Source of the DNA: an uncultured Clostridia bacterium
GTDB lineage: Bacteria > Bacillota > Clostridia > TANB77 > CAG-508
Direction of reading: 5' to 3'
Assembly: GCA_947632585.1 (NCBI GenBank)
Contig: CANRPS010000007.1
Coordinates: 1 to 49,081, forward strand
Length of the DNA stretch: 49,081 bases
This document shows, one piece after another, positions 1 through 8,137 of the stretch. Under the pieces are notes generated by a model. The model had not been told where the DNA came from. It did no database searches and saw only the letters and a list, made by a program, of their open reading frames with translations. A program made the position numbers and the translations under genes. Within the stretch, counting starts at the first letter, position 1; the number at the start of each line of letters is the position of its first letter.

Positions 1-202
1 TCCCCAAAAGTTTTTACTAAATTATTAAAAAAATTGGAAAGATAAATTGTGAATTTTATTTGAATTTTAAGTGTTTTAAAGTATGTTTGTTTCCCAAAAT
101 CTTCCCAATTTGACATAAGAAAGTCATTTATCAGCATTATAGCAACCAATTTCTAAGCAATAAAAAATCGCTACAACTTAGTTAGCTGTAACGATATAAG
201 TT
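1..202. other. Non-coding flank with tRNA terminator
   Basis: No gene is visible here. On the minus strand a hairpin (arms 187-195 and 167-175, one mismatch) is followed by a run of T, so it looks like the terminator of the tRNA whose 3' fragment lies at 203-247. That suggests this side is the original chromosomal flank of the tRNA gene. Confidence 0.5.
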
Positions 203-247
203 TGGTTGCGGGGGTAAGACTCGAACTTACGACCTTCGGGTTATGAG
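203..247 (-). pseudogene. 3' fragment of initiator tRNA (tRNA-fMet), likely att remnant
   Basis: Read on the minus strand, the 45 nt run from the anticodon loop (CTCATAA, anticodon CAT) through a CCCGAAG variable region, a full T arm (GTTCGAG) and the acceptor 3' strand to an encoded CCA. This matches the 3' half of bacterial initiator tRNA. The 5' half is absent: the sequence changes abruptly at 248 into the end of a coding gene. A 3' half-tRNA of this kind is the usual scar of an integrative element inserted in a tRNA gene. By orientation the element lies at higher coordinates. No tyrosine integrase and no intact copy are visible in the window. Confidence 0.8.
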
Positions 248-248
248 T

Positions 249-1088
249 TCATTCTTCTTTCCTATTCTTTTCATTATGTTTATTAATATAATTATATTTT
301 AATATATTTATATAATTTGAAATTATCTTATTTGTCTTAATTGAATTATAATAACTCCACCTCATTTGAAAATCTTTATCATTTTGAGGATCTGCATAAA
401 ATGATATTTTAAAGTATCTTTCATTATCAATTAAAGTATACAAATCAGCAATTACATCTATTAATAAAAATAGCCTATTTAAATTTCTATATATCTCTTC
501 ATCATTTGAAATTCCCTCTAATTTATGCAAAGATAAATTACGATTAAAAGTATCTGAAAAATTATTATCCTTATATGAATCAAAATCTTGATAAAACAAA
601 TTTAATGTATATTCCATATAATCAATTTCATATTCAAAACATTTTTTTAGCTTTTCATTATTATATATTTTTTCATTATTCTCGTTTTTCCATTGTTCTA
701 TAAATCCAGGAATAGAAGCTCTAATTTTATTTGTTGTAATAGTGGGGATTTTCTTTTTCCACTTTATTAATACCGCTTCTACTATCGGAATAAGGCTTAG
801 ATAAGCACAAGTTATATTGCCACTAAATAAATCGTAATTTACACACTCTATTAATTTTAAAAAAGGCTTAAATACATCTATATGTTTATATCTATATTCC
901 ATTTGATACGTTCTTGCATAAGGAGATGTTACTATGTCAAATACATACTTTTCTAATTTTTCATTAGCATTATATGCATCCATTAATTCTTCTACATATT
1001 TCCCATTAACATTGTAGCAAAATGGAATTATCAAAAAATTTTCTTTTAATTTATCATTAATTACATCAATTTTTTCCCATAAATTCAT
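249..1088 (-). CDS. Hypothetical protein, possible HEPN-like
   Basis: A 279-residue, largely helical protein of no family I recognise with confidence. Near residue 184 it has the motif FNRNLSLH (R-x4-H), which resembles the Rx4-6H signature of HEPN RNase-type domains in bacterial accessory genes. It is followed by a hydrophobic helix (residues about 205-220). The start codon is 3 nt past the stop of the DUF5131 gene, so the two form one transcription unit. The TGA stop sits 1 nt from the tRNA-fMet fragment, so the gene marks the edge of the inserted segment. The HEPN call is inference from a single motif; a plain hypothetical protein is the alternative. Confidence 0.7.
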   Translation of the reverse strand: MNLWEKIDVINDKLKENFLIIPFCYNVNGKYVEELMDAYNANEKLEKYVFDIVTSPYARTYQMEYRYKHIDVFKPFLKLIECVNYDLFSGNITCAYLSLIPIVEAVLIKWKKKIPTITTNKIRASIPGFIEQWKNENNEKIYNNEKLKKCFEYEIDYMEYTLNLFYQDFDSYKDNNFSDTFNRNLSLHKLEGISNDEEIYRNLNRLFLLIDVIADLYTLIDNERYFKISFYADPQNDKDFQMRWSYYNSIKTNKIISNYINILKYNYINKHNEKNRKEE

Positions 1089-1091
1089 TTC

Positions 1092-1913
1092 TTATCCACC
1101 GCACTTTCCGCACCACCTGCATCCATTGCAACTATGTCTTCTAGGACATTGCTTGCATTTAGGTTGTACTTTAATAGTAGTTGTACCAATATTTGGTAGT
1201 TGCAGACCAGACTTTAAAGCCATAACCCTTTGATAAGCTTTAACCACACGATATGTCTTATTATCTTTTATAAAAAAATTACCTGTCCCAATAAAATCAA
1301 AATCCACATTATACTTACTACACTCATCATATAAAAGTTTAACCCAGTCATAATAAAGAGGTCTATCACCATCATAATTTTCTCCATCTACCAAAACAAG
1401 TTTAATTTGCCCTGTTTTCAAATACTTATCTAATGTTATTTTTCCTATCATTGGAGCACACATAACGGCTTTATATTTAACAGGAATATCAAGTAAAATA
1501 GGAATTCTTTCATCAGCTCTTTTTTGATTTTCTGCTGTAAAAGTTAATTTAATATTATTATACCCGCTTCCCCAATCATCAGGAAGATTAGCTTTAACCC
1601 TATCAGCCCTTTTAGTTTGAAGCCAAAAAGTAACATCTTGTCTTTCCTTAATCATCTTCCAAACGTCATTCCTCCAAGAATCTGCTTCTTCCAAGAAAAA
1701 ATCACTAGTCATACAAACTCTTAATTCACTACCACTAGGAATTTTATATTCACCACTTCTTGTCTTTCTAACCGGTAAATTAAAATTAGTCTTAACTTTA
1801 TAAATATCACTACCCTTTTTATCCCTCTGGCTATCTAAATAATACATATAGCAATATTTACAACCCTCACTATATTTATTACAACCATGCCATGGATTCC
1901 AAATGTCATTCAT
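1092..1913 (-). CDS. DUF5131 / phage Gp37-Gp68 family protein
   Basis: This 273-residue protein opens with WNPWHGC followed by C-x6-C-x2-C (Cys11, Cys18, Cys21), the hallmark of the phage Gp37/Gp68 (DUF5131) family. The family is regarded as radical-SAM-like with an iron-sulfur-binding three-cysteine motif. The C-terminal 25 residues add a second cysteine cluster (CKQC, CNGC, CGKC), suggesting a further metal site. The substrate is unknown. A strong AAGGAG ribosome site lies 6 nt before the ATG. It is the first gene of a two-gene unit with the HEPN-like gene, next to a tRNA integration scar, which fits phage or island cargo. The family call is firm; the role is not known. Confidence 0.88.
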   Translation of the reverse strand: MNDIWNPWHGCNKYSEGCKYCYMYYLDSQRDKKGSDIYKVKTNFNLPVRKTRSGEYKIPSGSELRVCMTSDFFLEEADSWRNDVWKMIKERQDVTFWLQTKRADRVKANLPDDWGSGYNNIKLTFTAENQKRADERIPILLDIPVKYKAVMCAPMIGKITLDKYLKTGQIKLVLVDGENYDGDRPLYYDWVKLLYDECSKYNVDFDFIGTGNFFIKDNKTYRVVKAYQRVMALKSGLQLPNIGTTTIKVQPKCKQCPRRHSCNGCRWCGKCGG

Positions 1914-1991
1914 CTAGATTCTCCTTACATTTATACTATAATTAATATATCAAACATTAGTTCACTTTGCAATATATTTTTTATTTTTCTT

Positions 1992-2034
1992 AAAAAAATC
2001 ACACAAGTTATATTTAAACTCATGTGATTTTTTT
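1992..2034. terminator. Bidirectional terminator
   Basis: Perfect 12-bp inverted repeat (arms 1992-2003 and 2023-2034) with A-run and T-run flanks. It lies just after the stop of the glucan synthase gene. Confidence 0.8.
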
Positions 2035-2045
2035 ATAAAATTTAA

Positions 2046-2606
2046 TTATAATTCAACTTCTATATCATATACATTACCATCATCTTCAAGTTTTATTTCT
2101 TTATTCTCTATTTCATTTCCATTAACAATAAACTTTGTAACTCCACTATTTTTGCCAGACAAATTTTTAACTTTGATATTATAAATAGTTCTGCCAAATC
2201 TATATTTAATACTATATTCTTTCCAATCCTTTGGAATACAAGGCTCTATTCTTAAAATATTGTTTTCAATTCTAAAGCCTAAAATATATTCAATACCTGC
2301 TTTATAAAACCAACTAGAAGAACCAGTATACCAAGTCCAGCCTCCTCTACCAACCAAATTTGATTCACCATATATATCTGCTGGAATAACAAAAGGCTCA
2401 ACTTTATACTTATTTACTGCTTCTTTTGTTTTTGAATGTTCAATTGGATTTATCATTCTATACATTTCTCCTGCCTTATCTCCAAAACCTAAAATCGTTT
2501 CAGCAATAATTGCCCATATACTAGAATGAGTATATTGTCCACCATTTTCTCTAACACCTGGTAAATAAGCTTTAATATATCCGTGGATTAATAGAACCAT
2601 TTTCAA
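2046..2606 (-). CDS. Cyclic glucan synthase-like protein, C-terminal segment (third frame)
   Basis: This is the last 186 codons of the giant gene that starts at 10123. It holds the end of the GH94 phosphorylase-like domain (GYIKAYLPGVRENGGQYTH, then the GGWTWYTGSSSWFY block) and the final beta-sandwich. The apparent ATG at 2604-2606 is not a real start: no ribosome site precedes it, and its first six codons overlap the upstream frame out of phase. Reading from the previous segment, CCA CGG ATA becomes CCA GGA TAT when the C at 2583 is skipped, giving the family sequence N-P-G-Y-I-K. With both shifts the full product would be 2691 residues. Stop at 2046, then a terminator. Confidence 0.85.
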   Translation of the reverse strand: MKMVLLIHGYIKAYLPGVRENGGQYTHSSIWAIIAETILGFGDKAGEMYRMINPIEHSKTKEAVNKYKVEPFVIPADIYGESNLVGRGGWTWYTGSSSWFYKAGIEYILGFRIENNILRIEPCIPKDWKEYSIKYRFGRTIYNIKVKNLSGKNSGVTKFIVNGNEIENKEIKLEDDGNVYDIEVEL

Positions 2607-5600
2607 AAGGAGGATCTAAAAGTTTTATTATACTATTCTCTCTATCAATTAAATGATTTTCCAGACACTCCATAGCACCTATTATTTTATCATTATCTCC
2701 AGCACCAGATATAACAGACCAACTTTGTGAAATACTATCAATTCTGCATTCTTCATTTTCAATACTACCTAAAATATTACCATCATCCATAAAAGCACGT
2801 CTAAACCATCTTCCATCCCAGCCTGCATCATTTAAAGCTTTTTTCATATTTTCAAGTATTTTTTTATATTTAAAATATCTATTACCTTCTTTTTTTGCTT
2901 CCACAAAAGGTAAAAATCTATCAATAACTAAATACATAAAAAATCCAAGCCAAACACTTTCACCTTTACCTTTATTTCCAACAGTACTAAAACCATCATT
3001 CCAATCACCAGTACCAATTTTAGGAAGACCATGTTCACCAAAATTTAAAGACTTATCAATTGCTCTAACTAAATGTTCATAAATAGATTCATTCACATTA
3101 CTTTCTCTATATAAATCATATCTTTCTTCTTCACTTTCATCTAATATTCTTCCTTCAAGATATGGTGTTTTAATATCTAAAATATCTTTATCTCCTGTAG
3201 CTAAAATATATTCTTCTACAACATAAGGAAGCCAAAGCAAATCATCAGAAAATCTAGTTCTTATACCACGAGAAGTTTCATCATGCCACCAATGTTCTAC
3301 ATCTCCCTCAATAAATTGATGTTTAGAATGTTTAATAATTTGATTTTTAACCATTTTAGGATCAATATATTTTAAACATAATGTATCTTGAAGTTGATCT
3401 CTAAAACCATATGCTCCTCCTGACTGGTAATATCCTGTTCTTCCATATAATCTACTAGAAATAGTTTGATATAAAACCCAACCATTTAGCATAATATTCA
3501 TTGATTGAATAGGTGTATTTACTTGTAATCTTTCTAAAATATCTTTCCATTTTTTCTTAACTAAATCAAGTTCTTGTCTACAATTAGAAATTTTGCTATA
3601 TTTATAAGCAACATTTTTACCATCAATAAAGTTCTCATTTGTACCCAAACTAAGCACAATTTCTTTAGAAGACATACTTTCAAGTTCCACTTCAATTTGA
3701 ATTGCAATACAAGGTTTTGAGCCTAATCCCAAGTTATTATCTAATCTTGTTTTATTTAATCCATCAGGATTAGATAAGCCACCTTTTCCTAAAAATAGTT
3801 TCTTGTCCCCTGTAAAACTCTTTATTTTCTCACTACTAGAAACATAAACTTTACTTTTAAAATTAGATTCATATAAATTTTCAGCAAAAACCATATTAGA
3901 ATTTTCATCAAAATCTATCTTAATAGTACCATTAGAATAAATTTCATCTTCTGAAAGTACAGGTTTTACAAAATAAACAATCTTAAATTTCTTACCTTCT
4001 AAAGTATTGTTATTTAATTTTAAAATATTAACTTTAATACTATCTTCATTTGGAACAAATACATCTAATTCTTGTGTTACCCCTTGGCTTTCATGAATAA
4101 ATTTACTATAACCAAATCCATAAACTATATTATAATCATTCTCATCAGGCATAGGATTTAACCCCAAAGACCATTTTTTACCTGTTTTTAAATCTTCCAT
4201 ATAAATTATTTCAGATGGAATATCTAAAAATGGGGCATTAGACCAACTTGAAACTCTATTTAATCTACTATTTTTATACCAAGTATAACCACCCATGCTT
4301 TCAGTAACAAGAGTTCCAAAATTTTCATTTGTCAAAATATTGCTCCAGATAGTAGGAAGCCTATTTTCTTTATTTACCTTAATAAAATATTCTTTTCCAT
4401 CTTCTGAAAAAGCACCATATTCGTTGTTATATTTATTATTTTCATTTTTTAATAAATCAATTTGTTCTTTTGAAATACTCTCTTCTAAGCTTTCATCAAA
4501 ATATTCATCAGGAATAGTTTTAATATTACTTAAATATTCTTCTTCTAAATCTAAAACCAAATGATTTAAATCACCAAAATGCGCATCAATTGTAAAACTA
4601 GATACAAAATTTATTAAATCCAAATCACTTTTAGAAACTTCATTTTTAGATAATACAAAAATACCACCTTTTATATTTTTCATAAAACCTAAATGTTTAT
4701 CTAAAATTTTAGATTCAATTTCTTCTCTTATATAATTTTCATAACTATGATTTTCTTCATCCAAAAATACAATATCTACTTTAATGTTTTTACTTCTAAA
4801 AAATTCATACATTTTTAGAACTTGTTTTATTACATAAATATCATTTATATCTCTTATTTTAACTAATATAATTGGTAAATCTCCTGAAATACCATATTTC
4901 CATATATCATTTTGACAAAATGACATATTACTTAATCTTTTTATCTGTTTAGGTCTAGATGGATTATCAAAAATAATATATCCAAGTATTTTTTGATATA
5001 ATTCAATATCTTTTGCTTTAACTTCTAGATATCTACTCTCCGCTTCTGCCTTTGCTTTAGATATCTCAAATGCTCTTTTTACATTTTCAATATTTTTATA
5101 TTTCTTTAAGTTTTCTATTGCTAATTCTCTATACTCACTTGTAGAAATGATAAGATTTACCATCCTTTTTTCACCTGGCATTATCTTAATTGTTTTTCTA
5201 TGAACCACAATAGGTTCTGTAACAAGTCCTATTTTTTTAGAAAAAGGAAGTGATTTTTCCACAGCAAGAGGAATTCCTAAATTCCCTCTACTATTAAATT
5301 TTTCTTTATCTATTTCAAACTCATTATCTACAATAGTTTCAGAATCTGTTAAAAATGCTGTTTCTAAATAAATTTCCTTTTCATCATTATTTCTTTTTTT
5401 GCGTTTTACCTCTAAAATATTTTCATCTAAATTATAGTCAAAAACTAAAAACAAATTATTAAAAGCAGGATGAGCATAGTCTTGATTGCATGTGGAAAGT
5501 ATTGGTTCAAAACTTGAGGTTATTTCTAAAGCAATTTCTTTTTCACTTAAATTTTCTAACTCCAAACTTCTTATTTCTACAGCTTCTTCTGGATCAATTG

Positions 5601-8136
5601 TTATTTTTAAATTAGTTTTTATATTATCTTCACTTTTTTCAAAATGAACCTCATCTGGCATAAATGAAACTAAGCTTCCACTTTCTCCTATTTTATAAAT
5701 CTTTTTAGATTCTATATCTTTAATATAAATAAATATTCCCTGATCATAATCATCTGTGGTCTTAAATCTATTAATATAAATATCATTATATTTACTAAAT
5801 CCCTGTAATTTTTGATTGAGAGCAATAGTGTAACCTCCATTAGATAACACATTTGATCTAACTAATCTTTCATCTATTTTTTTATAAGTTGTAATTGAAT
5901 AATCTTCAAAATCTTCATATTTACCCCTTTCAGGTCTTTCTTTTTCTTCCTTTGTTACTATAAATGTTTCTGGCATTTTTTCTTGAAGCAATATTTCTAC
6001 TGCTTTTACTTCAGGATTTTTAACAAAACGCTTTTGAAATATATTATTATTGATCAAATTATTTATAGATAAAAGCGATAATGCCTGATGATGAGCCATA
6101 TAAGTTTTTACAACACTTGCAGTTTCATTTGATTTAAGTCTTTGAAGCGAAAAATCTAAACTTTCATAAAAACCATATTTACTATACATTCCATATTTTT
6201 CTAATCTTTTTAAGTTCTTTATAACTTCTTTTGGCTTGTCATTTATTGCTAAAATACTTGCATAACTTGCAACAACAATTTCATCTTCTAGTCCTCTTTT
6301 TAATCCAAGCCATGGTATACCAAAAGCTTTATATTGGTAATTTGAATTTAAATCTTTTACATTAAAAGCGGCTTCTGATATTCCCCAAGGAATACCAAGT
6401 AATTTTGCATATTCAATTTGACTAGTAATTGCAAACTTACTAGATTCGTCTATCAAGCTTCCTTTATATCTTGGTATATTTATATTTGGCATCAAATATT
6501 CAAAAGCCGTACCAGACCAAGAAATAAGTCCTTTCTTATTACCTAATATAGTTAAAGTCCTACTTAAAGAATTCCAATGTTTGGCATCTATGTCTCTTTT
6601 AATAATAGCAACTAGACTTGCTTGTCTCGCCTCAGATGCTAATAAATCATAATATGAATGTGTTAGTTCATTTTCTTGAATATTAAATCCGATTGAAAAT
6701 AACATATGCTCTTTACTAAACAATTTTGAAAAGTCTGTATTACTAATTAATTCGTCTACATCTTTGATCAAATAATTTAAATCACTTCTATTTTGTTCTA
6801 TCAAAAACGATTTTGTTACATATAAATAACCAACAAAATTTCCACTATCTACAGTAGAAATATATCTTGGATTCAAAGGTTTTTTAGTTTTAATATTATA
6901 CCAATTATAAAGATGTCCATTCCATTTTTCTAATGACTTAATTTCTTCTATAATATTTTTTAAAAGTTCTATTCCTTCATCTTGTGTAATATACCCTAAA
7001 TCACACCCTGCTTGAACTGCAAGTAATGATAATCCTATATTTGTAGAAGATGTCCTATCAACATAATTTTTTTTCCTATCTTGCTGATAATTATCTGGAA
7101 TAAGAAAATTATTTTCTTTTACTAGATTATCAAAAAAATAGTCAAACGTTCTTTTTCCGACATTTTCTATATATTTAATTTCTTCTTTATTTAATATTTC
7201 TTTTGGTTGTTTTTCTCTCGTATCTTTACTTATATAAAACATAAATAAAGGAGCTAAAGTCCATATTATTCCCGTAAATATTCCTAATATGCTCATGTGC
7301 TTATAAAAATAAATTGAAGTTATTGCTCCAAACACAACATTAAAAGCCATTGTTTTATAGTAGCTTAATATATCTGATTTAGAACTTTTTTCTGCTTCTT
7401 CAGAAGTCATCCATTCTAACATATGCTTTTTAGATATCATAATTCTATATAAAGTTTTAGTAATTGCTTTTAAGCTTACCCATGCTTTATAAGGAATTAC
7501 TGAAAAAGTTAAAAATCCTCTATAAATAGCTCCTTTAATTCCATCAATTTTAGGAGTAAAGGTCTTTTGTTTTTGTTCTCCCTCTCTTCTAAATACAATT
7601 GAATTTATTATTTCAAGTATATATGGTAAAATAGATATCAAAACTATTATTGTTATAAAAAAAGAAGAAGAAAATTTCAAAAAATTACTTAATACTAAAA
7701 AATATATTCCCGCAAAAATTATTGATATTTCTAGTAAACTTCTCCTTAAATTATCAAATATTTTATATTTAGAAAGCAAATTTAATTTTTTACTTTTAAG
7801 CCATTTTATTATTTGCCAATCTCCTCTAATCCATCTAGAAAGTCTAGACATAAAACTTGTGTATTTTGTTGGATAACCATCCATTAACAAAATATCTGTA
7901 GCAAGTCCACATCTTAGATAATTTCCTTCAAGTAAGTCATGACTTAAAATAGTATTTTCAGGTATCTCATTTTTTAGTATTTTAGAATACATTTCTACAT
8001 CAAAAATTCCTTTTCCTGTAAAAATACCTTCTCCAAAATTATCTTGATAAATATCTGAAATAGCATTTGAATATAAGTCTATTCCTCCACTTCCAGCAAA
8101 TATTTTTGTAAATAAATTTTTGTAACTTATGTCCAT
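2572..8136 (-). CDS. Cyclic beta-1,2-glucan synthase-like protein, central segment (GT84 end, glucoamylase-like, GH94)
   Basis: The 1854-residue central piece begins with the end of the glycosyltransferase core (ASR-type SRLSRWIRGDWQ near residue 97). Membrane segments follow near 134-180 and 265-305. Next is a glucoamylase-like helical domain (about 320-720, with TSSTNIGLSLLA and SWSGTAFEY), then a long GH94-type phosphorylase region to the end, with GTGDWNDGF near residue 1737. In characterised proteobacterial homologues this architecture polymerises UDP-glucose and cyclises the chain at the inner membrane. Clostridial members are mostly uncharacterised. The listed ATG lies 1 nt from the stop of the preceding segment (TAACATG), but homology runs straight through the junction. 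The segment is therefore entered by +1 shift at 8146 and left by another at 2583. Confidence 0.88.
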   Translation of the reverse strand: MDISYKNLFTKIFAGSGGIDLYSNAISDIYQDNFGEGIFTGKGIFDVEMYSKILKNEIPENTILSHDLLEGNYLRCGLATDILLMDGYPTKYTSFMSRLSRWIRGDWQIIKWLKSKKLNLLSKYKIFDNLRRSLLEISIIFAGIYFLVLSNFLKFSSSFFITIIVLISILPYILEIINSIVFRREGEQKQKTFTPKIDGIKGAIYRGFLTFSVIPYKAWVSLKAITKTLYRIMISKKHMLEWMTSEEAEKSSKSDILSYYKTMAFNVVFGAITSIYFYKHMSILGIFTGIIWTLAPLFMFYISKDTREKQPKEILNKEEIKYIENVGKRTFDYFFDNLVKENNFLIPDNYQQDRKKNYVDRTSSTNIGLSLLAVQAGCDLGYITQDEGIELLKNIIEEIKSLEKWNGHLYNWYNIKTKKPLNPRYISTVDSGNFVGYLYVTKSFLIEQNRSDLNYLIKDVDELISNTDFSKLFSKEHMLFSIGFNIQENELTHSYYDLLASEARQASLVAIIKRDIDAKHWNSLSRTLTILGNKKGLISWSGTAFEYLMPNINIPRYKGSLIDESSKFAITSQIEYAKLLGIPWGISEAAFNVKDLNSNYQYKAFGIPWLGLKRGLEDEIVVASYASILAINDKPKEVIKNLKRLEKYGMYSKYGFYESLDFSLQRLKSNETASVVKTYMAHHQALSLLSINNLINNNIFQKRFVKNPEVKAVEILLQEKMPETFIVTKEEKERPERGKYEDFEDYSITTYKKIDERLVRSNVLSNGGYTIALNQKLQGFSKYNDIYINRFKTTDDYDQGIFIYIKDIESKKIYKIGESGSLVSFMPDEVHFEKSEDNIKTNLKITIDPEEAVEIRSLELENLSEKEIALEITSSFEPILSTCNQDYAHPAFNNLFLVFDYNLDENILEVKRKKRNNDEKEIYLETAFLTDSETIVDNEFEIDKEKFNSRGNLGIPLAVEKSLPFSKKIGLVTEPIVVHRKTIKIMPGEKRMVNLIISTSEYRELAIENLKKYKNIENVKRAFEISKAKAEAESRYLEVKAKDIELYQKILGYIIFDNPSRPKQIKRLSNMSFCQNDIWKYGISGDLPIILVKIRDINDIYVIKQVLKMYEFFRSKNIKVDIVFLDEENHSYENYIREEIESKILDKHLGFMKNIKGGIFVLSKNEVSKSDLDLINFVSSFTIDAHFGDLNHLVLDLEEEYLSNIKTIPDEYFDESLEESISKEQIDLLKNENNKYNNEYGAFSEDGKEYFIKVNKENRLPTIWSNILTNENFGTLVTESMGGYTWYKNSRLNRVSSWSNAPFLDIPSEIIYMEDLKTGKKWSLGLNPMPDENDYNIVYGFGYSKFIHESQGVTQELDVFVPNEDSIKVNILKLNNNTLEGKKFKIVYFVKPVLSEDEIYSNGTIKIDFDENSNMVFAENLYESNFKSKVYVSSSEKIKSFTGDKKLFLGKGGLSNPDGLNKTRLDNNLGLGSKPCIAIQIEVELESMSSKEIVLSLGTNENFIDGKNVAYKYSKISNCRQELDLVKKKWKDILERLQVNTPIQSMNIMLNGWVLYQTISSRLYGRTGYYQSGGAYGFRDQLQDTLCLKYIDPKMVKNQIIKHSKHQFIEGDVEHWWHDETSRGIRTRFSDDLLWLPYVVEEYILATGDKDILDIKTPYLEGRILDESEEERYDLYRESNVNESIYEHLVRAIDKSLNFGEHGLPKIGTGDWNDGFSTVGNKGKGESVWLGFFMYLVIDRFLPFVEAKKEGNRYFKYKKILENMKKALNDAGWDGRWFRRAFMDDGNILGSIENEECRIDSISQSWSVISGAGDNDKIIGAMECLENHLIDRENSIIKLLDPPFENGSINPRIY
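2580..2583 (-). other. CGGA site B: +1 shift in glucan synthase gene
   Basis: Codons are AAT CCA CGG ATA TAT TAA in the incoming frame. Skipping the C at 2583 gives CCA GGA TAT ATT AAA, that is P-G-Y-I-K, the conserved family reading. The in-frame stop follows two codons after CGG. Confidence 0.85.
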
Positions 8137-8137
8137 G

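Noticed and set aside
2572..2606. Independent start of a 186-aa protein at 2606
   Set aside because: No ribosome site, and the sequence is the direct continuation of the GH94 domain.
4295..4564. Plus-strand ORFs inside the glucan synthase gene
   Set aside because: Opposite-strand shadows of a conserved coding region.
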